Shown in pieces: positions 36,591 to 46,427 of a DNA stretch of 64,000 bases. The first letter of the stretch is position 1, and every line of letters starts with the position of its first letter. The stretch is from CAVSUZ01 sp963795415. GTDB lineage: Bacteria; Pseudomonadota; Alphaproteobacteria; Acetobacterales; Acetobacteraceae. Under the pieces are notes generated by a model that did no database searches, had not been told where the DNA came from, and saw only the letters and a program-made list of their open reading frames with translations. The translations under genes were made by a program, and so were the position numbers. Where the stretch lies: NCBI GenBank assembly GCA_963795415.1, contig CAWCHQ010000001.1:2046001-2110000 (forward strand), in the 5' to 3' direction.

Positions 36591-36779
36591 CACGCACCAG
36601 GCGGGGGCCGCAGCCCGAGCGTCGCGCTCCTTGATCGCCATCCGTGGCCGCGCATATCCAAGCCTAAATCTCGAATAATGCCAAGCGCCGATGAGACCAA
36701 CTCTCCGGGGGGATTCCCCTGAGCCCGCAAATCCGATTCGATGCGAGGGGAGCCAATTCGCGGGAGCGGGATCGTGGGA

Positions 36780-37196
36780 CAGCCGATTGCGATCACACGC
36801 CAGGACCACGGCGACGGATCTGAGGAAGCTTGCCGGCCAATGCGACAAGGCTGATGTGGTCCGTCGCATGCTGGCGATTGCGGCGGTGCTGGAGGGCTGC
36901 CCGCGCGGCGAGGCGGCGCGGAAGCACGGGATGGACCGCCAGACGCTGTGCGATTGGGTGCATCCCTACAACGGCGAGGGGATCGCCGGGCTGACCTCGC
37001 GCAAGAGCCCCGGCCGTGCGCCGCTGCTCAGCAAGGAGCAGCAGATGCAGGAGCTTAAAACCCTTGTTGTCGACGGCCCTGATCGCCGCCATCAGGTCGC
37101 CGCCATCAGGTCAAAGTGCACGAGCGCACGATGGGCAAGTGGCTGCGCCGGCTTGGTCTGACACGGCTTCAGCCGCGCCCGTCGCCGATCCCGTGA
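36780..37196 (+). pseudogene. IS630-family transposase N-terminal fragment
   Basis: Frames here read TDLRKLAGQCDKADVVRRML, GCPRGEAARKHGMDRQTLCD, EGIAGLTSRKSPGR and, after a shift near 37100, KVHERTMGKWLRRLGLTR. This is the helix-turn-helix N-terminal half of an IS630 transposase and resembles the complete copy at 54127-55309 (RPRGEAAQSCGMDRQTL) in the same positions. The DDE catalytic half is missing. It marks an old insertion inside the AbiE/resolvase graveyard. Confidence 0.75.
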
Positions 37197-37207
37197 AGGT
37201 AGGTTGC

Positions 37208-37366
37208 TTAATCCCCGCCCTCGAAGATACGCCGCCTGGCGGACAGGTCGCGCTGCGTAATCTCAGCCAGCAAAGACCAGACCCGCGCCGGCTCCATGGG
37301 AACTTCCGGGTCGTTCAGAAGGCGATCGAGTTCGTCAAGCTTCCTGGCGTACTCGGTCTCCGTCAT
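37208..37366 (-). CDS. Small conserved-looking hypothetical protein
   Basis: A 52-residue acidic helical protein, MTETEYARKLDELDRL, ending RRRIFEGGD, started at the ATG at 37366 rather than 37393. It has no membrane segment and no motif I can name. Similar short ORFs are, as I recall, seen in accessory regions of other alphaproteobacteria. Its neighbours are an IS630 fragment and a resolvase tail, so it is probably a surviving piece of a mobile element. Coding potential looks reasonable but function is unknown. Confidence 0.45.
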   Translation of the reverse strand: MTETEYARKLDELDRLLNDPEVPMEPARVWSLLAEITQRDLSARRRIFEGGD

Positions 37367-37511
37367 CGATCGAGCCTCCTTGCATTGCACCATGACGTAG
37401 GAAGAACTCGAGGATGGTGGCAGATGCGTGGCAGCTTCGTGAAGGAAGAGGGCAGAGCGTCGGTTGTTATCTCAACCACGCTGAGCGCGAACTTTCCGTG
37501 AACAGGGCTGA

Positions 37512-37625
37512 TCAGTTACGAAGAGTGACGCGGAGCGCGGTGTTTCCGGCCTTGAGCAGGACTGCCGCCTCGCGCACGGTGAGCCCCTTGGCGATGGGAG
37601 TGCGGTCGGTCGCGCGTTGCGCCAA
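37512..37625 (-). pseudogene. Serine-recombinase (resolvase) C-terminal tail
   Basis: On the minus strand about 37 residues read RALAQRATDRTPIAKGL and TVREAAVLLKAGNTALRVTL, ending in a TGA at 37512-37514. The second part is a helix-turn-helix like the DNA-binding tail of resolvase/invertase recombinases. The catalytic domain is absent; an in-frame stop lies just upstream. It is a further mobile-element remnant. Confidence 0.5.
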
Positions 37626-37858
37626 AGCACGGCGTCTATGGGCTCAGGCGGCTTTGGGTGTGAGAGTGACAGGCGGGAGAGCGGATGGATTCGCCGTCGA
37701 TCACCTGCGCCGGCACATTACCCATGGCCTCCACCCGCTTATAGCGATGCTGCAGCGCCCATTTGTCATGGCTTCCAGGAGCACCGCGCCAATCAGCTGA
37801 CCCGTTTGAGGGTGTTGGTGCTGTGTAGTTTGGCCCGATGCTGCGTGGGGAATGCCAG

Positions 37859-38251
37859 ATGGCACTGTCAACCGACACTCAAAACGACGCCAGCGGCGAC
37901 ATTGAAAACGAGGCCACGATTGCTGTCCTCCCGATGCCGAGGGTGCAGACGAATCCGATGCCGAATGATTCGCGATCCCGCTTCACGCCGAGGCAGGGGC
38001 AGTACCTCGCCTTCATCCACGCCTACACGCTGGTGATCGGCCGTCCGCCGGCGGAGGCCGATATGCAGCGGGTCTTCCGGGTCAGCCAGCCGGCAGTGCA
38101 CCAGATAGTGGTCGGATTACAAAAGGCCGGGCTGATCAGCCGCCAGTCTGGCATGCCTCGCAGCCTCCGCCTGCTGGTTGGCAGCGAAGCTCTCCCAGAG
38201 CTACGGTCAGCTCACGAGCAACCAGTCAAAACCTCTGTGCAGGGGTACTAA
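37859..38251 (+). CDS. Winged-helix (LexA/MarR-like) DNA-binding protein
   Basis: A 130-residue protein from the ATG at 37859. The N-terminal third is low-complexity; residues about 45-110 form a winged helix: FTPRQGQYLAFIHAYT, then GRPPAEADMQRVFRVSQPAV and LQKAGLISRQSGMPRSL. The pattern is that of the LexA N-terminal DNA-binding domain without a peptidase domain. It probably binds DNA; its targets are unknown. It lies at the right edge of the decayed island and just ahead of thrC. Confidence 0.65.
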   Translation: MALSTDTQNDASGDIENEATIAVLPMPRVQTNPMPNDSRSRFTPRQGQYLAFIHAYTLVIGRPPAEADMQRVFRVSQPAVHQIVVGLQKAGLISRQSGMPRSLRLLVGSEALPELRSAHEQPVKTSVQGY

Positions 38252-38289
38252 GTTGCGCGGCCATTGGCTCACGGGGCATGGAAGCCCGC

Positions 38290-39684
38290 ATGCGGTATGT
38301 TTCGACGCGTGGCGCGGCGCCGGTTGTGGATTTTGCAGGAGCCCTGCTGACGGGGCTGGCGGAGGATGGCGGGCTTTACGTGCCGGAAGCCTGGCCCGAG
38401 TGGGGCGCCGAGGAATGGCGGGTGCTGCGGTCTCTGCCTTACCCCGCCCTGGCGGCGCGGGTCATGGCACCGTTCGTGGGCGGTGCCGTGCTCGAGCCGG
38501 TGCTGGAGGCGATATGCCGGGATGCCTATGCCGGGTTCGGGCGCAAGGCGGTGGTTCCGTTGGTGCAACTCGATACCGGCTTGTTCGTGCAGGAGCTGTT
38601 TCACGGCCCGACCCTCGCGTTCAAGGATATGGCGATGCAGGTGCTGGGGCGGCTGTTCGAGCATGTGCTGGCCGCGCGGGATGAACGCATCACCATCGTG
38701 GGGGCGACCTCGGGGGATACCGGCTCGGCGGCGATCGAGGCGTTTGCCGGACGGGAGCGGGTGCGAATCGCGATCCTGCATCCGTTAGGCCGGACGAGCG
38801 AAGTGCAGCGGCGGCAGATGACGACGGTGCTGGCGCCCAATGTCGCGAATATCGCGGTCGAGGGCACGTTTGATGATTGCCAGGACCTGCTGAAGGCGAT
38901 GTTTGCCGATACGCCGTTCCGGCGAGCGCTGCGGCTGTCGGCGGTGAACTCGATCAACTGGGCGCGGGTGGCGGCGCAGGTGCCGTACTACGTGGCGGGG
39001 GCACTGGCGCTGGGCGCGCCGGACCGGGAGGTGGCATTCAGCGTACCGAGCGGCAATTTCGGCAATGTGCTGGCGGGCTGGGTAGCGCGGCGGATGGGAT
39101 TGCCGGTGCGGCGGCTGATCGTGGCTGCGAACCGCAACGACATTCTCGCGCGGTTTTTCGAGGCGAACGATATGTCGATCCGGGCGGTGGAACCGACATT
39201 GTCGCCGAGCATGGACATTCAGATCAGCTCGAATTTCGAGCGGCTGCTGTTCGAGCTGCTAGACCGCGATCCCAAAGCGACTGCGTCGGCGATGCGGCGG
39301 TTCCGGGAGTTGGGGCGGATGGAGGTGCCCTCGGCGGCATGGGACCGTGCGCGGGAGGTGTTCCGCGGGTTCCGGCTGGATGACGCCGGGACCGAGGCGG
39401 AGATTGCGTATTGGTTTGGCGCGTGCGGCTATGTTGCGGACCCGCATACGGCGATCGGGCTGGCTGCTGCGCGCGAGGTGGCGGAGGGCGGTGCGCCTGT
39501 TATCGCGATGGCAACAGCGCATCCGGCGAAGTTTCCAGAAGCGGTGGAGCGTGCCACGGGGATCCGGCCGACCCTGCCCGCGCGGATGGCGGACCTGCGC
39601 CAGCGCGAGGAGCGGTTTGCGATCGTTCCCAACGAATTGCGCGCGGTGCAGGAGCAGGTAAGGGCGTTGGCGGGACGGAATTAG
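38290..39684 (+). CDS. thrC: Threonine synthase
   Basis: A 464-residue PLP enzyme that converts O-phosphohomoserine to threonine. The start at 38290 gives MRYVSTRGAAPVVDFAGAL, the conserved N-terminus. Key features are FVQELFHGPTLAFKDMA with PLP Lys112, VGATSGDTGSAAIEAFAGR binding the cofactor phosphate, and SVPSGNFGNVLAGW. Length fits the long bacterial class. It is not next to other threonine genes and converges on the binding-protein gene with 3 bp between stops. Confidence 0.95.
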   Translation: MRYVSTRGAAPVVDFAGALLTGLAEDGGLYVPEAWPEWGAEEWRVLRSLPYPALAARVMAPFVGGAVLEPVLEAICRDAYAGFGRKAVVPLVQLDTGLFVQELFHGPTLAFKDMAMQVLGRLFEHVLAARDERITIVGATSGDTGSAAIEAFAGRERVRIAILHPLGRTSEVQRRQMTTVLAPNVANIAVEGTFDDCQDLLKAMFADTPFRRALRLSAVNSINWARVAAQVPYYVAGALALGAPDREVAFSVPSGNFGNVLAGWVARRMGLPVRRLIVAANRNDILARFFEANDMSIRAVEPTLSPSMDIQISSNFERLLFELLDRDPKATASAMRRFRELGRMEVPSAAWDRAREVFRGFRLDDAGTEAEIAYWFGACGYVADPHTAIGLAAAREVAEGGAPVIAMATAHPAKFPEAVERATGIRPTLPARMADLRQREERFAIVPNELRAVQEQVRALAGRN

Positions 39685-39687
39685 GGG

Positions 39688-40935
39688 TCAGGTGGTGTCA
39701 AAGGGGGCGGCTCCGACATAACGATACTGGTGCACGATGTCGTCGGTGGGGTATTTTGAGTCATATTGCACCTGAAACACGCTGACGACCCGCTGAGCGA
39801 TGTCGCCATTTGCATCGAAACTGATTTCTCCCTGCAGCGTTTTCACGTGGGCAGCGGCAATCGCGTCGCGAACATTGGCACGCCTTACCGGCAGACCGGC
39901 GGCGTCGAGGCGCTGGATCGCGTCGATCACCACCATGGCCGCGTCGTAGGCTGTGATGGAATAATCCGATGGCTGCCGGCCGGTCTTCGCGACGAAGCGC
40001 TTGACCCAGGGCTCTAACTCGGACGCGCTCATCATGTGCGGACTGGCGACGGTCGCGTACCAGCCATTTGCAGCAGGGAACCCGGCGCCCTGCAAGACCG
40101 AGGGACCGTACATGCCGTCACCGCCGCCTTTGATAGCGTTCGGGATGATATCGTAGGACTGTTTGGCGAGTTTCACGCCGGCCTGGGCATCGCCGCCATA
40201 ATAAATGGCGTCAACGTTAAGGGCTTTAATCTTGGTAAGTGCGGGAGTGTAGTCTGCGGCGCGCGGGTCGAGGCGGTCGTGGCCGAGGACCTTGATGCCC
40301 TTCTTGGCGGCCTGCACCTCAAACGCGGTTGCGATGCCGATGCCGTAGGCGCCACTGTCGTCGAGGCCGTACAGGGTTTTCACTTTCAGCGTATCCGCGA
40401 AATAATTGGCGAGATTCGGGCCCTGGTAAGCGTCGGTCGTGACGGTGCGAAAATAGATGGGTTTGCCGGCGGGCCGGTAGATCGAGGCGAATTTCGGATC
40501 GGTGATATCGGGGTTGGTAGAGGTGGGCGTGATGGTAGCAAGCCCGCCCTGGCTGAAGATCGGCGACATTGCCTTGCCGGGTGTACTGCTCTGGGGACCG
40601 AGAGCGGCCACGACTGTTGGATCGCTGACCATTTTGCGGGCGTTGGTTGCGCCTTGTGCCGGATCGTACTGACGCGCGGTGGCGGTGCCATCGTCCAGCA
40701 GGAGAATGTTCAGATGGTATCCCGCGGCGCCGCCCTGGGCGTTGCATTCATCTATGGCCATAATGAACCCGTCGCGGATGCGGACCGCGGTTTCCGCGTC
40801 GGCCCCAGTCAGGGATAAATCAATTCCGATGGTAACCGCTTTTTCGGCGGCGAGACCTGGACGCGGAGCAGTGCCTGAGGCAACGGCACTTGCGGTGATC
40901 AGATGCAATGCGGAACGGCGCGTCAAGTACTGCAT
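39688..40935 (-). CDS. Branched-chain amino acid-type ABC substrate-binding protein (LivK-like)
   Basis: A 415-residue periplasmic binding protein of the Leu/Ile/Val (Peripla_BP_6) class. The N-terminus MQYLTRRSALHLITASAVASG is a Tat-like signal with a twin arginine; the mature part opens VTIGIDLSLTGADAET and has NARKMVSDPTVVAALGPQSS and AYDAAMVVIDAIQRL. It would capture amino acids or small acids for an ABC importer. No LivHMGF genes are near, so it is an orphan. It lies about 135 bp beyond the lactonase gene with its own upstream region. Confidence 0.85.
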   Translation of the reverse strand: MQYLTRRSALHLITASAVASGTAPRPGLAAEKAVTIGIDLSLTGADAETAVRIRDGFIMAIDECNAQGGAAGYHLNILLLDDGTATARQYDPAQGATNARKMVSDPTVVAALGPQSSTPGKAMSPIFSQGGLATITPTSTNPDITDPKFASIYRPAGKPIYFRTVTTDAYQGPNLANYFADTLKVKTLYGLDDSGAYGIGIATAFEVQAAKKGIKVLGHDRLDPRAADYTPALTKIKALNVDAIYYGGDAQAGVKLAKQSYDIIPNAIKGGGDGMYGPSVLQGAGFPAANGWYATVASPHMMSASELEPWVKRFVAKTGRQPSDYSITAYDAAMVVIDAIQRLDAAGLPVRRANVRDAIAAAHVKTLQGEISFDANGDIAQRVVSVFQVQYDSKYPTDDIVHQYRYVGAAPFDTT

Positions 40936-41071
40936 GAGGGTTCTTCCAGCGCTGGAGAGCGTCCTGGCCTGGACGATAGGCAGTATTGTCGTTGCCGACT
41001 GTTCGAACTGAAGCTTACTCGCGGGCGTTCGCCGGGTCCAGCCGTTTCCTCCGAGGAAGAATCGTTCGCCC

Positions 41072-42917
41072 TCAAATAATCACACGCGCAACCGCAAAGG
41101 CGCCAAGCTGCACCTGACCGCCTTCCAGAGGGCGCAGACCGCGATGCCAGAAACCGTCGGGCTCACGGGTTGCTTCAATGAAACTGTCCTGGTCGAGCAG
41201 CCGGGCATGCTCGCCCGGCGTGGCGACGGTAAGGGGCGCGGGGCCGAGGTTTGCAAGCCATAAAGCGTCGGCAGTGGCAAGCGCGGCGATCTTATCCGGC
41301 GCCGTGTTTTCGACGCTGCGATATGGGGTGTGCGACAGCGGTGCGAGAGCTGCCAGCACTTGGTAAACGGGGTAAACGGTGCCCTCCGGCTGGTCGTCGT
41401 ACCATGCGGTGGGAAACGAAGCGCGCGTGTGGATGAGGCCGCGTGGCCCGAACGGGGCGTAAAGCACCAGTGTATCGATCTCAGCGGCTGCCCAGGCCGC
41501 TATCTGGCCGAGCGTGAAGGAGGCTGCAAAAAGGCCGCGCTGCCGGGCATCCATGTCGGGCGGCGGCGTCCCGTCAGGCGGGGGCAGGGCAGGGCCGGTC
41601 GCGTTTGGATTGAAGCGCATCCGCAGGGTGACCGGCCCGCACCATAGTTTCGCCTGCCGATAATGGGCGCGGGCGGTTGCCGCCTGATCCCTCAGCACGG
41701 CGAGGGTCTCCATGATCGAGGCGTCATCCTGGGCGTGGACGGTGGGATTGACCGTCCAGAACGCGAAATCCGCGGAGACGGGAGGGTTTCGGTTGAACTC
41801 GGCGAAGAACGCGTCGGTGCCGGCTCCGACAGCGGCATTCGGGAAGAGGCGACGAGCTTCCGTTACCAGCGCGTCGTCTGCGCCTGCCAGGGCAATAGCA
41901 TCGGGCTTAACCGCCACGAGCGGTTGCAGTTCATTTGTGTTGCGGCGGAGCATCAGCGCGAGGCGTGCGCCGGTGCCGGACTGCGCGGATTGGACCGAGT
42001 TGAGGGCGTCAGCGTCAGCGCCGGGGAGGTCCGGCTCCGCCAGAAGCATGGGCGGGCGCAGGGCGGCGAGCCTGGACAGGGCGATCTCCCCGGCGCGGTA
42101 GTCCTGTGGGCGCCCGCCGATTGCGAGCATCGGCAGCCGTCCGGCGGGTTGATCCAGAACGCGGATCATGTGTTCGGCCGATCTGGCCGGCCGATGTGAC
42201 GCAGGCTGCGTGACGACGCGCAGGCGCACGGTCTGCCGCACGGTCTGGCTATCGCGAATGGTGTACGGGTACGGGAGAGTGAGCGGCCGGCTGTAGGTCT
42301 TGAAGGAAGCGTCGGACCAGTTGCGCTGGTCCTCCATCTCGAAGACCTCGCCTTCGAAGGAGGTCTGCACCGTCACGCCAGGAGCCGCGCTGTGCTCGAT
42401 CGATGCCATCGAAAAGAACGGCTGGTGCGGGCTGACTAGCTGCGGGAACCCGCCGGCCGTGACGGTGCCGTCGGTATGGGCGACGCGCGCCGGCTGGCCG
42501 GCGCAGGCGGCTGGGTGGAGGACCACGAAGCCGGTGCGGTTGGTGACGAAGTCGCCTGTGGCGGTCGCCTCGGCGGTAACAGTGAGACCAGCGTCAGAGG
42601 CGCTGATGCCGATGCGGCACGCGAGGCGGGTGCCGTGTGCGGCTATTTCGGCAGAAAGGGAAAGAGTTCCGTACGCCAGTGGCTTCCCCCGCATCCTGCA
42701 CTTGCACGTCCGGAAAATAGGTGCCCCAGTCGGCATCACGGACGACAAAGGCCAGGGCACGCAGCAGCTCGGTATCGCCCAGGCGAATCCAGCGGAGCGC
42801 CATGCCTTCGATGGTGAAGGTCAGGCATCCGGTGGTTATATTCCGTTGTTGAGCGGGCGACCGAGGCTGGCCATACAGGCGCAGCGACAGATCGGGGTTT
42901 GTTTCGGTTGTGCTCAT
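41072..42917 (-). pseudogene. D-apionate lactonase-like protein, single frameshift
   Basis: The N-terminal frame starts at the ATG at 42917 (MSTTETNPDLSLRLYG) and reads ALRWIRLGDTELLRALAF and DWGTYFPDVQVQD. An extra A near 42667 shifts into the frame that completes the protein to 41072: FEGEVFEMEDQRNWSDASF, TYSRPLTLPYPYT and AAWAAAEIDTLVLYAPFG. This pattern recalls the ApnL family, which opens apionate lactone in apiose breakdown; the name is recollection and not proof. It overlaps the upstream permease stop (ATGA), so it is the last gene of the sugar operon. The reconstructed length is about 614 residues. Confidence 0.65.
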
Positions 42918-43729
42918 CCCTGCACTGCCCCCAGCGTGAGCCCGCGCACCAGGTGGCGCTGCACCAATATGCCGAGCGCGATCGATGGAATGAGTGACGT
43001 AACGGCGAGCGCGCTCGATTCGCCGTATTGCGCACCCTGGAAGCTGACGAAGGAACGGAACACGGTCGGCAGGGTGAAGGCGTGGCGACTTGTAAGGACC
43101 AGGGCGAAGAAGAACTCCGTCCAGACGGCGATAAAGGCGAACACCGCCGCGGCGACGATGCCCGGCACGGCGAGTGGCACCGCGATCTTCCAGAAGGCGA
43201 GCCACCAGCCGCAGCCATCCACCAGCGCGGCTTCTTCGAGCGAGCGCGGCACCTGGCGGAAATAGGCGTACATCATCCAGACCGAGAGCGGCAGCGTGGC
43301 GACGGTGTAGATCAGCACGAGGCCTATGCGGGTGTCGTAGAGTCCGTAGCTGCGGTAAAGCAGAAAGATCGGCAGGACGATGGCGATCGGCGGCAGGAAG
43401 CGTTGTGACAAGACCCAAAGCGCCAGGTGTTTGCCGCCTGTATTGAAGCGGACGAAACTATAGCCCATGCAGGTGCCGAGAAGGGCGGACAGCACCGTGG
43501 TTGCCGATGCGACTACCAGGCTGTTGAGCATGCCTTCCAGGCCACGATAGGCGAACAGGGCGGCGGCGTAGTGGACAAGAGTTGGGTGCGCGGGGAACCA
43601 GACGGGCGGGATCGACAGATACTGATCGCTCGGCTTGATCGAGGTCACCACCACCCAGTAGAGCGGCGCCAGAACGAAAGCCAGGAACACGATCAGCAGC
43701 AGAATTCGCAGAATGCTGGAAATGCGCAT
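42914..43729 (-). CDS. Carbohydrate ABC transporter permease, MalG type
   Basis: A 271-residue inner-membrane permease with six predicted helices and the EAA loop YFRQVPRSLEEAALVDGCGW, ending LVRGLTLGAVQG as MalG-class proteins do. It couples to the ATPase during sugar import. It starts inside the stop of the MalF-type gene (TGATG) and its own stop overlaps the lactonase start, so these genes are tightly co-translated. Confidence 0.9.
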   Translation of the reverse strand: MRISSILRILLLIVFLAFVLAPLYWVVVTSIKPSDQYLSIPPVWFPAHPTLVHYAAALFAYRGLEGMLNSLVVASATTVLSALLGTCMGYSFVRFNTGGKHLALWVLSQRFLPPIAIVLPIFLLYRSYGLYDTRIGLVLIYTVATLPLSVWMMYAYFRQVPRSLEEAALVDGCGWWLAFWKIAVPLAVPGIVAAAVFAFIAVWTEFFFALVLTSRHAFTLPTVFRSFVSFQGAQYGESSALAVTSLIPSIALGILVQRHLVRGLTLGAVQG

Positions 43730-44670
43730 CAGGCGGTCTCCACGCGCAGCAGCCGCCGAACCATCACGGTGATGACGATCCCGATGAGGATAAGGAACAT
43801 CCAGCTACCGGCGGTGGCTTCCGAGAGGTGGAACTGGGCGAAGCCGATCTGATAGAGGTAGAAGGATGCGGTATAGGTGCTGGTTCCGGGGCCGCCGCCG
43901 GTCATCATGAAGATCGTGTCGAACAGCTTGACCGCATCCAGCACCCGGAACGTCAGCGCCAGCATGATCATGGGCCCGAGCTGCGGGAGCGTGATGTAGC
44001 GGAAGGCCTGCCAGGCATTTACGCCGTCGATCTGCGCAGCCTCGTAAGGCTCGCGTGGCAGGGCGGTGATGCCGGCGAGCAGGATGACGAACATGAAGGG
44101 AGTCCATTGCCAGACATCGGCGAGGATGATGGCGATGAAGTTCCAGGGTCGTTCGCTGAGCCAGTTGATCGGGACATCGTGTCCGAGGAACTGGCTTAGC
44201 AGGTAGTCGGTGGGGCCGAAGGGACGTTGCAGCAGAAGCGCCCAGAACTGGCCCACGATAACCGGGCTGATAAACAGCGGCACGATCAGGATGGACATGA
44301 TGGCGCCGCGGCCGCGGAACGTCTTCTCCATGGCGAGCGCGAGGACGAGGCCGAGAAGGAACTCCAGCGTCACATCGGCGGCCGCAAGCCAGATTGTCGT
44401 CACGACCGAGGAGATCGCCACCGGATCGGCGAGCACCTCGGCGAAATTGCGCAGTCCGACGAAAGCGTGGCCGGGAATCAGGAAATCATAATTTACGAAC
44501 GCGACCCAGACCGAATAGATCAGCGGATAGATCGAGAGTGCGAGGATCAGCAGAACCGCGGGCGCAACCAGCAGCCAGTCGATGCGCCGGTCTGCCCAGG
44601 CGGACAGTGCGCCCCGACGGAGTGGTTCGCCGGGGCGTGTCAGGGTTCTGGCTTCAGCGACAGATGCCAT
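43729..44670 (-). CDS. Carbohydrate ABC transporter permease, MalF type
   Basis: A 313-residue permease with six predicted helices; a cytoplasmic N-terminus precedes the first helix (LLVAPAVLLILALSIYPL). The EAA loop is LPREPYEAAQIDGVNAWQAF. It forms the transmembrane pore with the MalG-type partner immediately downstream. It is preceded by the binding protein gene with a 43-bp gap. Confidence 0.9.
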   Translation of the reverse strand: MASVAEARTLTRPGEPLRRGALSAWADRRIDWLLVAPAVLLILALSIYPLIYSVWVAFVNYDFLIPGHAFVGLRNFAEVLADPVAISSVVTTIWLAAADVTLEFLLGLVLALAMEKTFRGRGAIMSILIVPLFISPVIVGQFWALLLQRPFGPTDYLLSQFLGHDVPINWLSERPWNFIAIILADVWQWTPFMFVILLAGITALPREPYEAAQIDGVNAWQAFRYITLPQLGPMIMLALTFRVLDAVKLFDTIFMMTGGGPGTSTYTASFYLYQIGFAQFHLSEATAGSWMFLILIGIVITVMVRRLLRVETA

Positions 44671-44713
44671 TATTGGCGGGCTTAAGCCAACCGCGCGTTT
44701 GTCCGGCCTCGGC

Positions 44714-46399
44714 TCACGTGATGTGCACGGCGAGGCCGAGTTTTTCGATCGTGTGGTCGGGGTATGAGCCTGGCAGTTTCATGAATTGCTCGTATGCCGC
44801 GCGCTGCGTGTCCACGCCGATTTTGTGCGTGATGGCGTCCCACTCCGCCGCGGCCTTGGTCAATGCCTGCTTGGGGTCCTCGCCTGCCCAAACGGCGGTG
44901 CACATGCGGTCGAGCGTCAGGGCGTAGTCCTGCCAGCCCGGCATGATCATGTCCACGACGGCAACATTCGCAGCATCGGACAGCGTTATGAGATACTCGT
45001 TCGCCGCCGGCCAAAGTGAACGGTATAGCGGCGAGGTATATTGCGACATCCGGTACGGGTCGCGCAGGGTGTATGGCAGCATCACCCGGACCAGCGAAGT
45101 GGGCGGCGACGTTGTCCACTGCATGAACAGGTAGGCGGCATCCTTGTTCTGCGAGTCGGATGCGAGCGATTTGACGTAACCGGAAGCCATTTCCCCCGTG
45201 CCGCCCGGCATGATCGCATAACCCACCTTGCCGGCGATCGAGGAGGACGGGACGAAATTGATGGCCTTGGCGCGCTGGGAATAGTTTTCGCTCATGCGCC
45301 CCGTGGGCGGCCAGGAATAAAGCATGGCGACCTTTCCCTGCAGCCAGGCCACCCAGGCGGCCACGGCGTCGAAGTCGTTGTTGCCGGGGATGGACGCCTT
45401 GTTCTGCGCAATCATCTGTTCGAGCGTGCGCTGGCCCGCTTCGGAGACGAGTTGCGCCTTCATCGTCTGCGGATCGAAGAAGCGCCCTCCGTTTGCACGG
45501 AATTCCTGCAGGAAACCGTACTGGTTGCCTGGGCTGCCGGCCTTGCGGAAATGCGCGGCGCCATACATTTTCGGCGCCATCTGATCGCTGACGAACTGGG
45601 CGACCCGTGCATATTCGTCCCAGGTGCGCGGCACACCCAGGTTCGTGTTGTACTTCGCCTTGTAGGCGGCCGCGAGTTTCGGGTCTTCCAGTATGTCCTT
45701 GCGGTAGTAGAGCGACAGCACATCGCCATCGTCGAAGAAGCCCCAGCGCTTGCCCTTGTAGGTGGGGAGGAATTTGTACAGCGGATGATAGTCTTCCAGG
45801 TCCGCCGGATTCATGTATTTGGCGACGTAATCGTCGATCGGCGCAATAACGCCACCATCCGCGAGGGAGGGAATCCAGGCCGGCTCGATATCAAGGATGT
45901 CGTATGCGCCCGATTGCGCGATGTGCTCGGCAATAGGCTTCGAATATTGATCCGGATGGGACAGCTCGACGACATTGGAGGCGATGCCGGTCAGGTCCTG
46001 CCATTGCGGGCCGGAGTAGTTGCGGGGCTCGAGGGCTTGCAGTCCTGCCTCGTATGTCATGGCGAGTGTCGCGCCCTTGAATTGCTTGGCGGCTTCAACC
46101 GCGCGATAGGCGGAACCGTCCTTCGGACCCTCAGTTGACGCCCTCACCGCGTCCGCCTGCGCTTTGCCAAGCGGCGTGTCTGGGGAGGCGAGCTCAACGG
46201 CCGCCTGTTGTAGCAGGTGATTTGTACGCCCCAATTTTTGTGCGGTGGCGGCGAAGGCGCTGGCGCCAGAGAGCGATGCGGCGCCGAGACCGAGCAGGCC
46301 GGCGAGGATGTGGCGGCGGGAGTGATCGCCGCTTAGCCAAATATCGATTTCGCGGGACAATTCCGGGTCATGAAACGCTATTTTTTGGTCTTTGGCCAT
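44714..46399 (-). CDS. Family 1 extracellular solute-binding protein
   Basis: A 561-residue periplasmic binding protein. A cytoplasmic-looking stretch of about 26 residues precedes a Tat-type signal (SRRHILAGLLGLGAASLSG). The mature part shows MTYEAGLQALEPRNYSGPQW, YRKDILEDPKLAAAYK, GVPRTWDEYARVAQFV and a long C-terminal lobe typical of SBP_bac_1. It delivers a sugar or polyol to the two permeases downstream. It is longer than most members (400-450 residues). Confidence 0.87.
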   Translation of the reverse strand: MAKDQKIAFHDPELSREIDIWLSGDHSRRHILAGLLGLGAASLSGASAFAATAQKLGRTNHLLQQAAVELASPDTPLGKAQADAVRASTEGPKDGSAYRAVEAAKQFKGATLAMTYEAGLQALEPRNYSGPQWQDLTGIASNVVELSHPDQYSKPIAEHIAQSGAYDILDIEPAWIPSLADGGVIAPIDDYVAKYMNPADLEDYHPLYKFLPTYKGKRWGFFDDGDVLSLYYRKDILEDPKLAAAYKAKYNTNLGVPRTWDEYARVAQFVSDQMAPKMYGAAHFRKAGSPGNQYGFLQEFRANGGRFFDPQTMKAQLVSEAGQRTLEQMIAQNKASIPGNNDFDAVAAWVAWLQGKVAMLYSWPPTGRMSENYSQRAKAINFVPSSSIAGKVGYAIMPGGTGEMASGYVKSLASDSQNKDAAYLFMQWTTSPPTSLVRVMLPYTLRDPYRMSQYTSPLYRSLWPAANEYLITLSDAANVAVVDMIMPGWQDYALTLDRMCTAVWAGEDPKQALTKAAAEWDAITHKIGVDTQRAAYEQFMKLPGSYPDHTIEKLGLAVHIT

Positions 46400-46427
46400 G
46401 AGTTATCCTCCCGATTTTTGGTGTTGC

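Noticed and set aside
42594..43418. 274-codon minus-strand ORF spanning permease and lactonase
   Set aside because: Only its C-terminal part from 42917 is real (N-terminus of the lactonase-like protein); the rest is a shadow of the MalG permease.
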